Shown here: positions 1 through 8,200 of the stretch, one piece after another
Position numbering within the stretch: position 1 is the first letter of the stretch
Layout: every line of letters starts with the position of its first letter
From: DATHGT01 sp035317605
Lineage (GTDB): Bacteria > Methylomirabilota > Methylomirabilia > Rokubacteriales > CSP1-6
DNA length: 19,878 nucleotides
NCBI GenBank assembly: GCA_035317605.1
Contig: DATHGT010000165.1
Span: 1-19,878, forward strand
Reading direction: 5' to 3'
Made by a program: the position numbers and the translations under genes
Notes under the pieces: generated by a model
What the model was told of the DNA's origin: nothing
The model's database searches: none
The model's input: only the letters and a program-made list of their open reading frames with translations

Positions 1-1
1 C

Positions 2-379
2 TCGGTGACCGACGGCACCAAGGTCAAGATCCATCGCATCGTGGCCGCCACCGATTGCGGGTACGCGGTCAACCCCGCGCAGATCGAGCGCCAGGTCTCC
101 GGGTCGTTCGTCTACGGACTGTCGGCGCTGTTCATGGAGGAGTGCACGGTCAAGGACGGCCGCATCGAGCAGACGAACTTCCACAACTACGACTCGATGC
201 GGATCGCCCAGATGCCGAAGGTCGAATCGATCATCATGCCGTCGGGCGGGTTCTGGGGCGGCGTCGGCGAGCCGACGATCTGCGTGGCCGCGCCGGCGGT
301 GTTGAACGCCATGGCCGCCGCCACCGGCAAGCGCATTCGCACGTTCCCGCTGAAGAACCACGGCATCACGCTGGTATAA
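2..379 (+). CDS. Molybdopterin-binding subunit of xanthine dehydrogenase/IorB-type hydroxylase (3' end)
   Basis: This is the C-terminal 125 residues of a large molybdenum hydroxylase subunit; the reading frame is open to the left edge, so the start lies outside the window. The family oxidises aldehydes or hydroxylates aromatic N-heterocycles and passes electrons to 2Fe-2S or cytochrome c partners. The visible part has the typical C-terminal architecture: an ATDCG/NP segment near the start and a GGVGEPT motif at about 260-275, whose glutamate (codon 269-271) matches the catalytic base of the family. The tail resembles IorB-type (isoquinoline 1-oxidoreductase beta) proteins more than classical XdhB. 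The next gene, a small cytochrome c, begins 4 bases after the stop, so the two are probably cotranscribed; the cytochrome could accept its electrons. The substrate cannot be inferred. Confidence 0.85.
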   Translation, partial: SVTDGTKVKIHRIVAATDCGYAVNPAQIERQVSGSFVYGLSALFMEECTVKDGRIEQTNFHNYDSMRIAQMPKVESIIMPSGGFWGGVGEPTICVAAPAVLNAMAAATGKRIRTFPLKNHGITLV

Positions 380-383
380 ACAC

Positions 384-674
384 ATGTTGAAGGCGACGGC
401 GGCGGTGATCGGGCTCGCCTCGATCGCCGTCGCCGTGGCCGCGGCAGCCGAGCCGCCGGCCGGTGCGGTGTCGTGTTCGGGATGTCATCCTTCCTCCGCG
501 CGTGTCACGTCTCCAGTCGTGCGGCTCAACGGGCTCGACCGGGCGGCGATCGTCAAGGCCATGCAGGACTTTCGCTCGGGTCAGCGCACCGGCACCGTCA
601 TGGATCGAATCGCCAAGGGTTTCACGGACGAGGAAATCCAGGCCATCGCGGCCTGGTACGCGGCGCAGCGGTGA
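384..674 (+). CDS. fccA: Small monoheme cytochrome c, FccA/SoxE-like
   Basis: A 96-residue periplasmic c-type cytochrome. Residues 1-22 form a Sec signal peptide with a long hydrophobic core ending in a run of alanines. CSGCH at residues 31-35 is the covalent heme site, and Met73 in the TVMDRIAKG segment is the likely distal axial ligand. The stretch around MQDFRSGQRTG and the C-terminal AAWYAAQR pattern are characteristic of the cytochrome subunit of flavocytochrome c sulfide dehydrogenase. The flavoprotein gene follows with a 4-base GTGA overlap, supporting a heterodimer that oxidises sulfide and passes electrons to the cytochrome. It is about half the length of the diheme FccA of Allochromatium, so it matches the one-heme type. 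It might instead serve the upstream Mo-hydroxylase. Confidence 0.85.
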   Translation: MLKATAAVIGLASIAVAVAAAAEPPAGAVSCSGCHPSSARVTSPVVRLNGLDRAAIVKAMQDFRSGQRTGTVMDRIAKGFTDEEIQAIAAWYAAQR

Positions 675-1939
675 CGACGAGCCGACGTGAGTTCCTGAAG
701 CTCGGTGTCGCGGCGACCGCCGCGGTGCTTCCCCTCCCCGCGTTCGCTCAAGGCGCCGCGTCGCGCGTGGTCGTCGTGGGGGGCGGGTTCGCCGGCGCCA
801 GCTGCGCGCGAGCGTTGCGGCACACCGACGGGCGCATCGCGGTGACGCTGGTCGAGCCCAACGCCACCTTCACCGCCTGCCCGTTCAGCAACGCGGTCAT
901 CGGCGGATTGCGCGAGCTGTCCGCCCAGCAGTTCACGTACGAGCGGGTCGCCGCCGACGGCATCACGGTGACGCGGGCGACCGCCACCGCCGTCGACGCG
1001 GCCACGCGCTCGGTCACGCTCGACAACGGCACGCGCCTTCCGTACGACCGGCTGGTGCTGGCGCCCGGCATCGACCTCCGCTGGGGCGCGCTGCCCGGCT
1101 ACGACGAGGCGGCCGCCGCGCAGATGCCCCACGCCTGGAAAGCGGGCGAGCAAACGCTGCTGTTACGGCGCCAGCTCGAAGCAATGGACGATGGCGGCCT
1201 CGTGGTCATCGCGGCGCCGGCCAATCCGTTCCGCTGCCCGCCCGGTCCCTACGAGCGCGCGAGCCTGATCGCGCACTATCTGAAGACGAAGAAGCCGAAG
1301 TCCAAGCTGATCGTGCTCGACGCCAAGGACGCGTTCTCCAAGCAGCGGCTGTTCCAGAGTGCGTGGAGCGAGCTGTATCCCGGGCTGCTCGAATGGGTGC
1401 CGCTGTCCAAGGGCGGCAAGGTCATCTCGGTGGACCCGGCGACCCGCACGCTGGTGACCGACTTCGGCCGCCACCAGGCGAAGGTGGCCAACGTCATCCC
1501 GCCCCAGAAGGCCGGCCACATCGCCGAGGTCGCGGGCGTGGCCGATCGCACGGGATGGTGCCCCATCGATCCGGTGACGTTCGAGTCCAAGCTGCAGGCC
1601 GGCATTCACGTCATCGGCGATGCCGCCATCGCGGGCGCGATGCCGAAGTCGGCGTTCGCCGCGAACTCGCAGGCCAAGACGTGCGCCGCCGCCGTCGCCG
1701 CGCTGCTCGCCGGCGCGGCCCCGGCGTCGCCGAAGCTGATCAACACCTGCTATAGCTTGGTCGCGCCCGACTACGGCATCTCGGTGGCCGGTGTGTACCA
1801 GCCGTCGGGCGGCCAGCTCGCCGACGTTCCCGGCTCGGGCGGCGTCAGCCCCGCCGAGGCGCCGCGCGGGGCGCGCGCGGCCGAGGCCGTGCTGGCCGAG
1901 GCGTGGTTCCGCACCATCACGGCCGAGGTGTTCGGGTGA
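671..1939 (+). CDS. fccB: Flavocytochrome c sulfide dehydrogenase flavoprotein (FccB/SoxF)
   Basis: A 422-residue FAD-dependent sulfide dehydrogenase, exported by the Tat route. The GTG at 671 is chosen because it places the twin-arginine motif RREFLK at residues 5-10 and overlaps the preceding stop as GTGA. The FAD-binding GGGFAG is at residues 37-42. Cys70 in ACPFSN corresponds to the cysteine that carries covalent 8-alpha-linked FAD in the family. Cys189 (RCPPGP) and Cys360 (NTCYS) correspond to the redox-active cystine that receives sulfide. A GDAAI motif near residue 320 is the second FAD-contact site, and the C-terminal ~80 residues form the FCSD-specific flavin-binding domain. With FccA it would oxidise sulfide to sulfur or polysulfide, and it could feed or recover sulfane sulfur from the adjacent SoxYZ system. 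Confidence 0.93.
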   Translation: MTTSRREFLKLGVAATAAVLPLPAFAQGAASRVVVVGGGFAGASCARALRHTDGRIAVTLVEPNATFTACPFSNAVIGGLRELSAQQFTYERVAADGITVTRATATAVDAATRSVTLDNGTRLPYDRLVLAPGIDLRWGALPGYDEAAAAQMPHAWKAGEQTLLLRRQLEAMDDGGLVVIAAPANPFRCPPGPYERASLIAHYLKTKKPKSKLIVLDAKDAFSKQRLFQSAWSELYPGLLEWVPLSKGGKVISVDPATRTLVTDFGRHQAKVANVIPPQKAGHIAEVAGVADRTGWCPIDPVTFESKLQAGIHVIGDAAIAGAMPKSAFAANSQAKTCAAAVAALLAGAAPASPKLINTCYSLVAPDYGISVAGVYQPSGGQLADVPGSGGVSPAEAPRGARAAEAVLAEAWFRTITAEVFG

Positions 1940-2346
1940 GGTTCGTGGCCGCGATCGTCGCGGCCTCCTGCACGGTCGGCCTCGCCCACGCTCAGGACTC
2001 GCTGCCGCAGTCGCTCACCGGAGCCAAGGGCGATCCGGCGCGCGGCCGGGCGATCGTCACCAACCGCCAGGTCGGGCTGTGCCTGCTCTGCCACACCGGA
2101 CCGTTCCCCGAGGAACGCTTCCAGGGCAATCTCGCGCCCGATCTCAAGGGCGCCGGCGCCCGGTGGACCGAGGGCCAGCTCCGGCTCAGGATCGTCGATT
2201 CGAGCCGGATCAACCCCACGTCGATCATGCCGGCGTATCATCGAACCGAGGGGTTGACGCGGGTCGCGCCGGCGCTCCGCGGCAAGTCCATCCTGAGCCC
2301 GGAGCAGATCGAGGACGTGGTGGCGTTTCTGGTGACGCTGACATGA
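1936..2346 (+). CDS. soxX: Sulfur oxidation cytochrome c SoxX
   Basis: A 136-residue monoheme cytochrome and the small subunit of SoxAX, which couples thiosulfate oxidatively to the SoxY carrier cysteine in the periplasm. The GTG at 1936 overlaps the fccB stop in a GTGA and gives a Sec signal peptide ending near AHA-QD at about residue 20. CLLCH at residues 49-53 is the heme c site. Met98 within SIMPAYH is in the SoxX-typical position of the axial methionine. The C-terminal helix (SPEQIEDVVAFL) is the usual end of a class I cytochrome c. A cysteine in the signal peptide at residue 12 has too short a hydrophobic stretch before it to be a convincing lipobox. soxA lies three genes downstream rather than adjacent. 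Confidence 0.92.
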   Translation: MRFVAAIVAASCTVGLAHAQDSLPQSLTGAKGDPARGRAIVTNRQVGLCLLCHTGPFPEERFQGNLAPDLKGAGARWTEGQLRLRIVDSSRINPTSIMPAYHRTEGLTRVAPALRGKSILSPEQIEDVVAFLVTLT

Positions 2347-2359
2347 CTGCGTGAGTGAC

Positions 2360-2815
2360 ATGAACCGACGCGAGTTCCTGCGAGCGACGGGGGGCTTCGC
2401 CGCCGGCATCGGCGCGCTGATCGCCGTCGAGCCCGCGAGCGCGACCCCGGCGGCGATGCAGGACGCCATCCGCCAAGTCGTCGGCTCGGCGCGCGTCAGC
2501 GCGGGACGGGTGAAGCTCGACCTGCCGCCACTGTCCGAGAACGGCAACGCGGTTCCGCTGACCGTGAGCGTCGAGAGCGCGATGACTCAGGCCGACCACG
2601 TCAAGGCCATCCACGTCTTCAACGAGAAGAACCCGCAGCCCGACGTGGTGAGCTTCCACCTCGGGCCGCGCGCGGGCCGGGCCACCGTGTCCACCCGCAT
2701 TCGCCTGGCCGACACCCAGACCGTGGTCGCCATCGCCGAGCTGAGCGACGGCTCGTTCTGGTCGGCCCGCGCCGCCGTGGTGGTGACGCTGGCCGCTTGC
2801 CTGGAGGACGCCTAG
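2360..2815 (+). CDS. soxY: Thiosulfate oxidation carrier SoxY, non-canonical C-terminus
   Basis: A 151-residue SoxY-domain protein with a Tat signal (RREFLRA from residue 3), as expected for SoxY, which is folded with SoxZ and exported. The family carries sulfur intermediates on one cysteine at the end of a flexible C-terminal arm, normally in the motif GGCGG. Here the arm reads VTLAACLEDA: the cysteine (residue 147) is kept, but glycine flanks are replaced by alanines and four residues (LEDA) follow it. There is no other cysteine in the mature domain. The ATG at 2360 is chosen; a GTG at 2351 in the same frame would add three residues and is equally possible because neither has a clear ribosome-binding site. 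soxZ starts on the last base of the soxY stop codon. Confidence 0.88.
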   Translation: MNRREFLRATGGFAAGIGALIAVEPASATPAAMQDAIRQVVGSARVSAGRVKLDLPPLSENGNAVPLTVSVESAMTQADHVKAIHVFNEKNPQPDVVSFHLGPRAGRATVSTRIRLADTQTVVAIAELSDGSFWSARAAVVVTLAACLEDA

Positions 2816-3135
2816 TGGCCTCCGCGTTGATCAACGTGCCGGAGCGGGCCAAGCGTGGCGAGGTCGTCGAGATCAAGACGCTGGTCTCCCACGTGATGGA
2901 AACGGGGTATCGCCGGACCCAGCTCGGCGCCCCCATCCCGCGCGACATCGTCCGGCGCTTCGTGTGCACCTACAACGGCACCGAGGTGTTCCGCGCCGAG
3001 CTGCATCCGGCCATCGCCGCGAACCCGTTCATCGCGTTCTCCACCGTCGCCGTCGAGAGCGGCACGCTCACGTTTCAGTGGACCGGCGACAACGGCTTCT
3101 CGGTGACGGAGTCCGCGCGAATCACCGTCGAATAG
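2815..3135 (+). CDS. soxZ: Thiosulfate oxidation carrier complex protein SoxZ
   Basis: A 106-residue protein with the SoxZ immunoglobulin-like fold. It has no signal peptide, as usual, because it is co-exported with SoxY. The GTG at 2815 shares its first base with the soxY stop (TAGTG), which indicates translational coupling and a 1:1 SoxYZ heterodimer. Family features include the KTLVSHVMETGYRR segment that presents the SoxZ loop, the IPRDIVRRF segment and the terminal WTGDNG-F strand. SoxZ stabilises SoxY and helps present its carrier cysteine to SoxAX and other partners. Length and pattern are close to standard, so the unusual arm is confined to SoxY. Confidence 0.92.
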   Translation: MASALINVPERAKRGEVVEIKTLVSHVMETGYRRTQLGAPIPRDIVRRFVCTYNGTEVFRAELHPAIAANPFIAFSTVAVESGTLTFQWTGDNGFSVTESARITVE

Positions 3136-3905
3136 TGCGTCGCTCCTGGCCCGCCGCGCTCGTGCTCGCGCTCGCGGCGTCGGCATTCGCGGGTGAGATC
3201 CCTCAGGCGGAGCGTCGGTCCGGCTACGACTTCATGAGCCGCCAGACCCGCGCGATGCAGGACGACGACCCCACGAACCCGGGCATGCTGTGGGTGCTCG
3301 AGGGCGAGACGCTGTGGAAGCAGAAGCCCGCCGCCGGCCGCGCCTGCGCCGACTGTCACGGCGACGCGCGCACGAGCATGAAGGGCGTGGCCGCGCGCCA
3401 TCCGTCGTTCGACCGCGCGAAGAAGCGCCCGGTCTCGCTCGAGCAGCGCATCAACGCGTGCCGCGTCGGCCGACAGCAGGCGGCCTCGATGCCGCACGAA
3501 AGCCGAGAGCTGCTCGCGCTGACCGCCTACGTCGCGCGCCAATCCCGCGGGCTGCCCATCGAGACCGCGGTCGACGAGCCCGTGAGGCCGTTCCTCGACG
3601 CCGGTCGCGCCATCTGGGAGCGACGCCAGGGCCAGCTCAACCTCTCGTGCAGCCAGTGCCACGACGATCTCTGGGGAAAACAGCTCGCCGGCAACGTGAT
3701 CCCCCAGGCCCACCCGACCGGCTACCCACTATATCGCCTGGAATGGCAGAGTCTCGGCTCGCTCGAGCGCCGGCTCCGCAACTGTCTCGTCGGCATGCGC
3801 GCCGAGCCCTATCCCTACGGCGCCCCCGAGATGGTCGACCTGTCGCTGTTCCTGATGTGGCGCGCCCGCGGCATGACGCTGGAGTCCCCCGCGGTCAGGC
3901 CGTAG
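3135..3905 (+). CDS. soxA: Sulfur oxidation diheme cytochrome SoxA
   Basis: A 256-residue catalytic subunit of SoxAX. The GTG at 3135 overlaps the soxZ stop by one base (TAGTG) and gives a Sec signal peptide of about 20 residues ending at AFA-G. There are two heme c sites, CADCH at 71-75 and CSQCH at 172-176, so this is the diheme form. Cys109 (NACRV) is the conserved non-heme cysteine of diheme SoxA. Cys217 in NCLVGMRAEPYPYG is the family's heme-ligating cysteine that is modified to a persulfide and takes part in thiosulfate conjugation. The protein ends in the typical VDLSLFLMWRARGM helix. It is the last gene of the operon: the next gene is convergent 15 bases away, and neither soxB nor soxCD follows. 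Confidence 0.94.
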   Translation: MRRSWPAALVLALAASAFAGEIPQAERRSGYDFMSRQTRAMQDDDPTNPGMLWVLEGETLWKQKPAAGRACADCHGDARTSMKGVAARHPSFDRAKKRPVSLEQRINACRVGRQQAASMPHESRELLALTAYVARQSRGLPIETAVDEPVRPFLDAGRAIWERRQGQLNLSCSQCHDDLWGKQLAGNVIPQAHPTGYPLYRLEWQSLGSLERRLRNCLVGMRAEPYPYGAPEMVDLSLFLMWRARGMTLESPAVRP

Positions 3906-3920
3906 CTGCGCGCGGCGGTA

Positions 3921-4667
3921 TCAGAGTGGTCGGGCGACGACGGTGATTCCGCCTTCCGCCGAGAAGTCGAGTCGCAGCACGGAACCGTGCGTGTCGGCCG
4001 ATTCGATCGTCGGGGCGCCCGCGTAGTGGGCGGACACGCGGCCCTGCGTGACGTCGGTGCGGGAGTGGTGATGGCCGAGGGCGAAATAATCCCAGGCCGC
4101 GTCGCGGATCTCTTCGGCGAAGATCGGTGACGAGCGGTCCGGACGCTGGCGCTCGTCGTAGAAGAATCCGTGGCCCATCGCGATGCACCAGCGCCTATCG
4201 TCGCGACTCGGAATGCCGGCGAGCGGCGAGAAGCCGGGCTCGTGCTCTTCCATGGCGCGTCCCCACACGATCGCATCGAGCTCCGGCAATTCGATGCTCT
4301 CGCCCTCCAGCCGGCGGATCACGCGGACGTGGTCGGCCCCGGCCGTGAAGTCGTGACGGTCGTAGATGGCGCTGGTGCGCAGGCAATCGTGGTTGCCGGG
4401 CAGGATGACCACGGGGTTGCGCAGGCGATCGAGCTCGGACCGGACGAACTCCACGGTCTCGTCGGGTACCCGGTTGTGATCGAAGAGATCGCCCGCGATC
4501 AGCAGCAGATCGACACGCTCGCTCAGCGCGCAATCGACGATGCGCCGGAAGACTCCCCGCTCGCGCTCACGGTGCGCGGCTTGCGCCGCCGCGTTACCGT
4601 ACGCGTCGCTGTCGAGGTGAACGTCGGCGGTGTGAAGTACCCGAAGGGATCGGCGGGACGGGACCAT
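3921..4667 (-). CDS. Mre11/SbcD-like calcineurin-type metallophosphoesterase
   Basis: A 248-residue single-domain metallophosphoesterase with the dinuclear-metal motif series in order: DVH at residues 15-17, GDLFDH at 59-64, GNHD at 91-94, then GHGFF and GHHHS near the C-terminus. The first motif (TADVHLDS) and the spacing match the SbcD/Mre11 DNA exonuclease group rather than cyclic-nucleotide or SoxB-type 5'-nucleotidase enzymes. SbcD/Mre11 enzymes process DNA ends together with an SMC-like ATPase (SbcC/Rad50). No such partner is present here, and the capping domain of SbcD is missing, so the substrate is uncertain. The ATG at 4667 is chosen because the conserved first strand begins 9 residues later; an ATG at 4679 is also possible. 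It has no signal peptide, so it is cytoplasmic. It is convergent with soxA. Confidence 0.8.
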   Translation of the reverse strand: MVPSRRSLRVLHTADVHLDSDAYGNAAAQAAHRERERGVFRRIVDCALSERVDLLLIAGDLFDHNRVPDETVEFVRSELDRLRNPVVILPGNHDCLRTSAIYDRHDFTAGADHVRVIRRLEGESIELPELDAIVWGRAMEEHEPGFSPLAGIPSRDDRRWCIAMGHGFFYDERQRPDRSSPIFAEEIRDAAWDYFALGHHHSRTDVTQGRVSAHYAGAPTIESADTHGSVLRLDFSAEGGITVVARPL

Positions 4668-4706
4668 GGCGTGCAGCATGCCACAGGTCGGCTTCGTCAG
4701 CGCGGA

Positions 4707-4734
4707 TTGACAGGCCTCGGCCCCGCCGCATAAT
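4707..4734 (+). promoter_or_regulatory. Sigma-70-type promoter for a leaderless transcript
   Basis: A perfect -35 hexamer TTGACA (4707-4712) is separated by 16 bases from CATAAT (4729-4734), five of six matches to the -10 consensus. Transcription would start about 7 bases further on, near 4741, directly at the ATG at 4742. There is no room for a ribosome-binding site, so the mRNA would be leaderless. This also excludes the in-frame ATG at 4733, which lies inside the -10 box. Confidence 0.7.
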
Positions 4735-4739
4735 GCGGC
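4725..4739. promoter_or_regulatory. 15-bp palindrome over the -10 box (candidate operator)
   Basis: GCCGCAT-A-ATGCGGC is a perfect inverted repeat with 7-base arms and a one-base centre. It covers the -10 element and ends 2 bases before the start codon at 4742, which is where a dimeric repressor would block transcription. It may be chance in GC-rich sequence; no second copy was seen in the window. Confidence 0.35.
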
Positions 4740-4741
4740 CC

Positions 4742-5170
4742 ATGAGCGCACCAGCGACCCCGGCAGAGTGGCTCGAGGTGTTCCAGACGGCCGTGCGCGG
4801 CCGCGATTTCGCGGGCGGCCGCACGTTGTTCGCCGACGACGCGGTGGCCTTCGGCACGTGGGCGCGCGCGGTGGCCGGACTCAGCAACATCGAGCGCGAG
4901 CAGTGGCAGAACGTCTGGCCGCGCATCCGCGGCTTCCACTTCGACGCCGACACGCTCGTCCGCGCGTCGGGGGATCACGCGTGGATCGCCGGCAGCTGGT
5001 CGACCGAGGTCACGGGACCCGACGGCCGACCGCTCGAGCGCCCGGGCCGCGGGACGTTCGTCCTCGAGCGTCGCGACGGACACTGGCTCGCCGTCCACAG
5101 CCACTTCTCGCTCCTGCCCTCGCAGTCCGAATCGGCGCACGGACGGGTGCCGACAGACAACGCACGCTGA
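4742..5170 (+). CDS. SnoaL/NTF2-like protein
   Basis: A 142-residue protein of the SnoaL-like (NTF2 superfamily, SnoaL_3 group) cone-shaped alpha+beta fold. An N-terminal helix pair (AEWLEVFQTAVRGRDFAGGRTLF) is followed by the ADDAVAFGTW strand. The last strands include GRGTFVLERRDGHWLAVHSHFSLLP, the typical end of the family. Members range from small-molecule isomerases or hydrolases to non-enzymatic ligand-binding proteins, so no reaction can be assigned. There is no signal peptide. The ATG at 4742 is chosen because the promoter upstream would begin the transcript there. The next gene, mfd, starts 50 bases after the stop. Confidence 0.75.
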   Translation: MSAPATPAEWLEVFQTAVRGRDFAGGRTLFADDAVAFGTWARAVAGLSNIEREQWQNVWPRIRGFHFDADTLVRASGDHAWIAGSWSTEVTGPDGRPLERPGRGTFVLERRDGHWLAVHSHFSLLPSQSESAHGRVPTDNAR

Positions 5171-5220
5171 TCGTCCCGGTCGCACGCGCGCGGCCATGGT
5201 AGGGTTTAACGGTTCGTGGG

Positions 5221-8200
5221 ATGTTGAGACAGTGGGCGCCCTTCGAAGAGGTGGCGAAAGCCTTCGCCGGGGGAGACGTCTGTCTACGCGTGGCCGGCCT
5301 GGTGCCCGCGGCCCGCGCGCTCGCGATCGCCGAGCTGCGAGAGACCCACCCGCGGTGCGCACTCGTCATCGTCAAGGGACTGGCCGACGCCCATCGCTGG
5401 GCCCAGGATCTGCGCTTCTTCGGCGCCCCCGTCGCCGAGTTTCCCGAGCAGGAACCGCGGCTCTGGCGCGGCGGACACCACCGCGAAGCTGACGCCGAGC
5501 GCGCGGTCATCTGCCGGCGGCTGCTCGCGGGTGAGCCGCTGCTCGTGGTGGCGACGCCCGGGGCGCTCGACGTGCCGCTACCCCCGCCCGCCGCGTTCAC
5601 CGACGCGACGCTCCGCCTGACCGCCGGCGATTCGCTCGATCGCGAGCTTCTGATCGAGGCCTTCGAGAAGAGCGGCTACGAGCGCGTGGACACGGTGGTC
5701 GAGGTCGGCCAGTGGAGCGCGCGCGGCGGGATCGTCGACGTCTTCTCGCCGACCCACGCCGCGCCGGCGCGGCTCGAGTTCTTCGGCGACGACATCGAGT
5801 CGATCCGCCTGTTCGATCCCACCACCCAACGTTCTCAGCAGGAGATCGACGAGCTGCTCGTGCTGCCGCTCCCGACGGGATCCGAAGAGCCGCGCTCGCT
5901 GCTCGACTACCTGCCCGCTTCGGCCGCCGCGATCCTGGATGCCCCCGATCTCCTGGACGCGGACGTCGAGGAGTCGCCGGGCCGGCGCCCGCTGCGCGAG
6001 CGGCTGGGCGACCGCCAGCGCGTCGAGCTGGACGTGATCGGCGAGGCGGCGGCGCCGTCGCCGGGAGCGCGCGAATTCGCGCTCGACACACGCGCCGTCG
6101 ATCCCTTCACCGGCCGCTTCACCGATCTGGCCCAGGCGCTGGAGGAGTGGCGACGCGAGGGCTTCCGCGTCCGGCTCGTCGCCCCCGACGAGCGCCAGGC
6201 CGAGCACCTGCGCCAGATCCTGAGAGAGCACGCCGTCGAAACGTCGCTCGCGGGCGGTCTCGACGATGCCGTGGATCTCGGCATCGTCACCGGCGAGTGC
6301 TCGAGCGGCCTCTCGATCCCAGCCCTCGGCTTCATCCTGCTCACCGAGGGCGAGATCTTTGGCGCCCGCCGCCGGACGCTCCGGCGTCCCAAGTACGAGC
6401 GTGGCTCGCCGATCACCGCGTTCACCGACCTCGCGGTCGGCGACCTGGTGGTCCACGAGGACCACGGGATCGGCCGCTATCTCGGGTTGCGCACGATGAA
6501 CATCGGCGAGCGCGACGGCGATTTCCTGCTGCTCGAGTACGCCGAGAACAACCAGCTCTATCTCCCGGTGGACCGTCTCGACCTGATCTCGAAATATCTC
6601 GGCGGCGACTCGGGAGCGGCCCGGCTCGATCGCCTGGGGGGCGCGTCGTGGCAGCGCGTGAAGGAGTCGGTGCGCGCCGCGCTACGCGAGATGGCCGAGG
6701 AGCTGCTCACGCTCTACGCGCGGCGCTCGGTGGCGGAAGGCACCGCGTTCGCGGCCGACGCGCCGTGGCAGCGTGAGTTCGAGGCTTCGTTCCGCTTCGA
6801 GGAGACGCCCGACCAGCTCAAGGCCATCGAGGACACCAAGCGCGACATGGAGGCCGAGCGGCCGATGGACCGGCTCGTGGCCGGCGACGTGGGCTACGGC
6901 AAGACCGAGGTCGCCCTGCGCGCGGCCTTCAAGGCCGTGGCCGACGGCGCCCAGGTGGCGGTGCTGGTGCCGACCACCGTGCTCGCCCAGCAGCACTGGT
7001 CGACCTTCACCGACCGCTTCGCCGCGTTCCCCGCCAAGGTCGAATTGCTCTCGCGCTTCCGGTCGGCCGCCGAGCTGAAGGCGGTGATCGCGGGGCTCTC
7101 TGCCGGCACCGTCGACGTGGTCATCGGGACTCATCGACTGCTCTCCAAGGACGTCGCGTTCAAGAACCTCGGCCTGCTGGTGGTCGACGAGGAGCACCGC
7201 TTCGGCGTGGCCCACAAGGAGAGGATCAAGGCGCTCAGGGCCGGCGTGGACGTGCTGGCCATGACGGCGACGCCGATCCCCCGGACGCTCTACATGTCGC
7301 TGTCCGGCGTGCGCGACATGTCGGTGATCGAGACCGCGCCGCTCGAGCGGCTGCCCGTGGAGACAATGGTCCGGCGCTTCAACCGCAAGGTCATCAAGGA
7401 GGCGATCGAGCGCGAGCTGGAGCGCGGCGGTCAGGTGTTCTTCGTCCACAACCGCGTGCAGTCGCTGCCCTCGATGGCGCGCTTCCTCCAGGAGCTGGTG
7501 CCCCAGGCGCGGATCGTGCTCGGCCACGGCCAGATGAAGGAGCGCGAGCTGGAGGCCGCCATGGTGAAGTTCGTGAGCGGCCAGGCCGACATCCTGCTCT
7601 CGACCGCGATCGTGGAGTCCGGCCTCGACATCCCCGCCTCCAACACCATCGTCATCAACCGCGCCGACCGGTTCGGCCTGGCCCAGCTCTACCAGCTTCG
7701 CGGGCGGGTCGGGCGCGAGCGGCAGCAGGCGTACGCGTACCTGCTCGTCCCCGCCGATGGGCGCGTCGACGAGCAGGCGCAGCGCCGGCTCCGCGTGCTC
7801 CAGGAGCTGACCGAGCTGGGCTCGGGCTTCAAGCTCGCGCTCCGCGACCTCGAAATTCGCGGCGCCGGCAACCTGCTCGGCGCCGAGCAGCACGGCCACA
7901 TCGCCGCCATCGGTTTCGATCTTTATTCGAAACTCCTCGCCGAGGCCGTGCGAGAATTGCAGGGCGAATCGACGGTGGCCACCGTCGAGCCCAAGATCAG
8001 CATGAACGCCGAAGGCTTCTTGCCCGACGACTACGTCCCCGAGGTGAACCAGCGCCTGGCGCTCTACAAGCGCCTGGCCTCCGCCCGCACCGACGAGGCC
8101 GTCGCCGAGCTGCGCGACGAGCTGCTCGATCGCTTCGGTCCGCTGCCCATCCCCGCCGACCAGCTGATCGACACGATCAGGATCCGGGTGGCCGCGCGCG

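Noticed and set aside
473..670. Longer fccB starting upstream inside the cytochrome gene
   Set aside because: It would bury the Tat signal at the interior and overlap the cytochrome by 200 bases; the GTG at 671 gives a standard Tat precursor.
3921..4667. Metallophosphoesterase next to soxA read as SoxB
   Set aside because: It is on the opposite strand, has no signal peptide, is only about 250 residues long and carries the SbcD/Mre11 motif pattern. SoxB is about 560 residues, exported and has a 5'-nucleotidase C-terminal domain.
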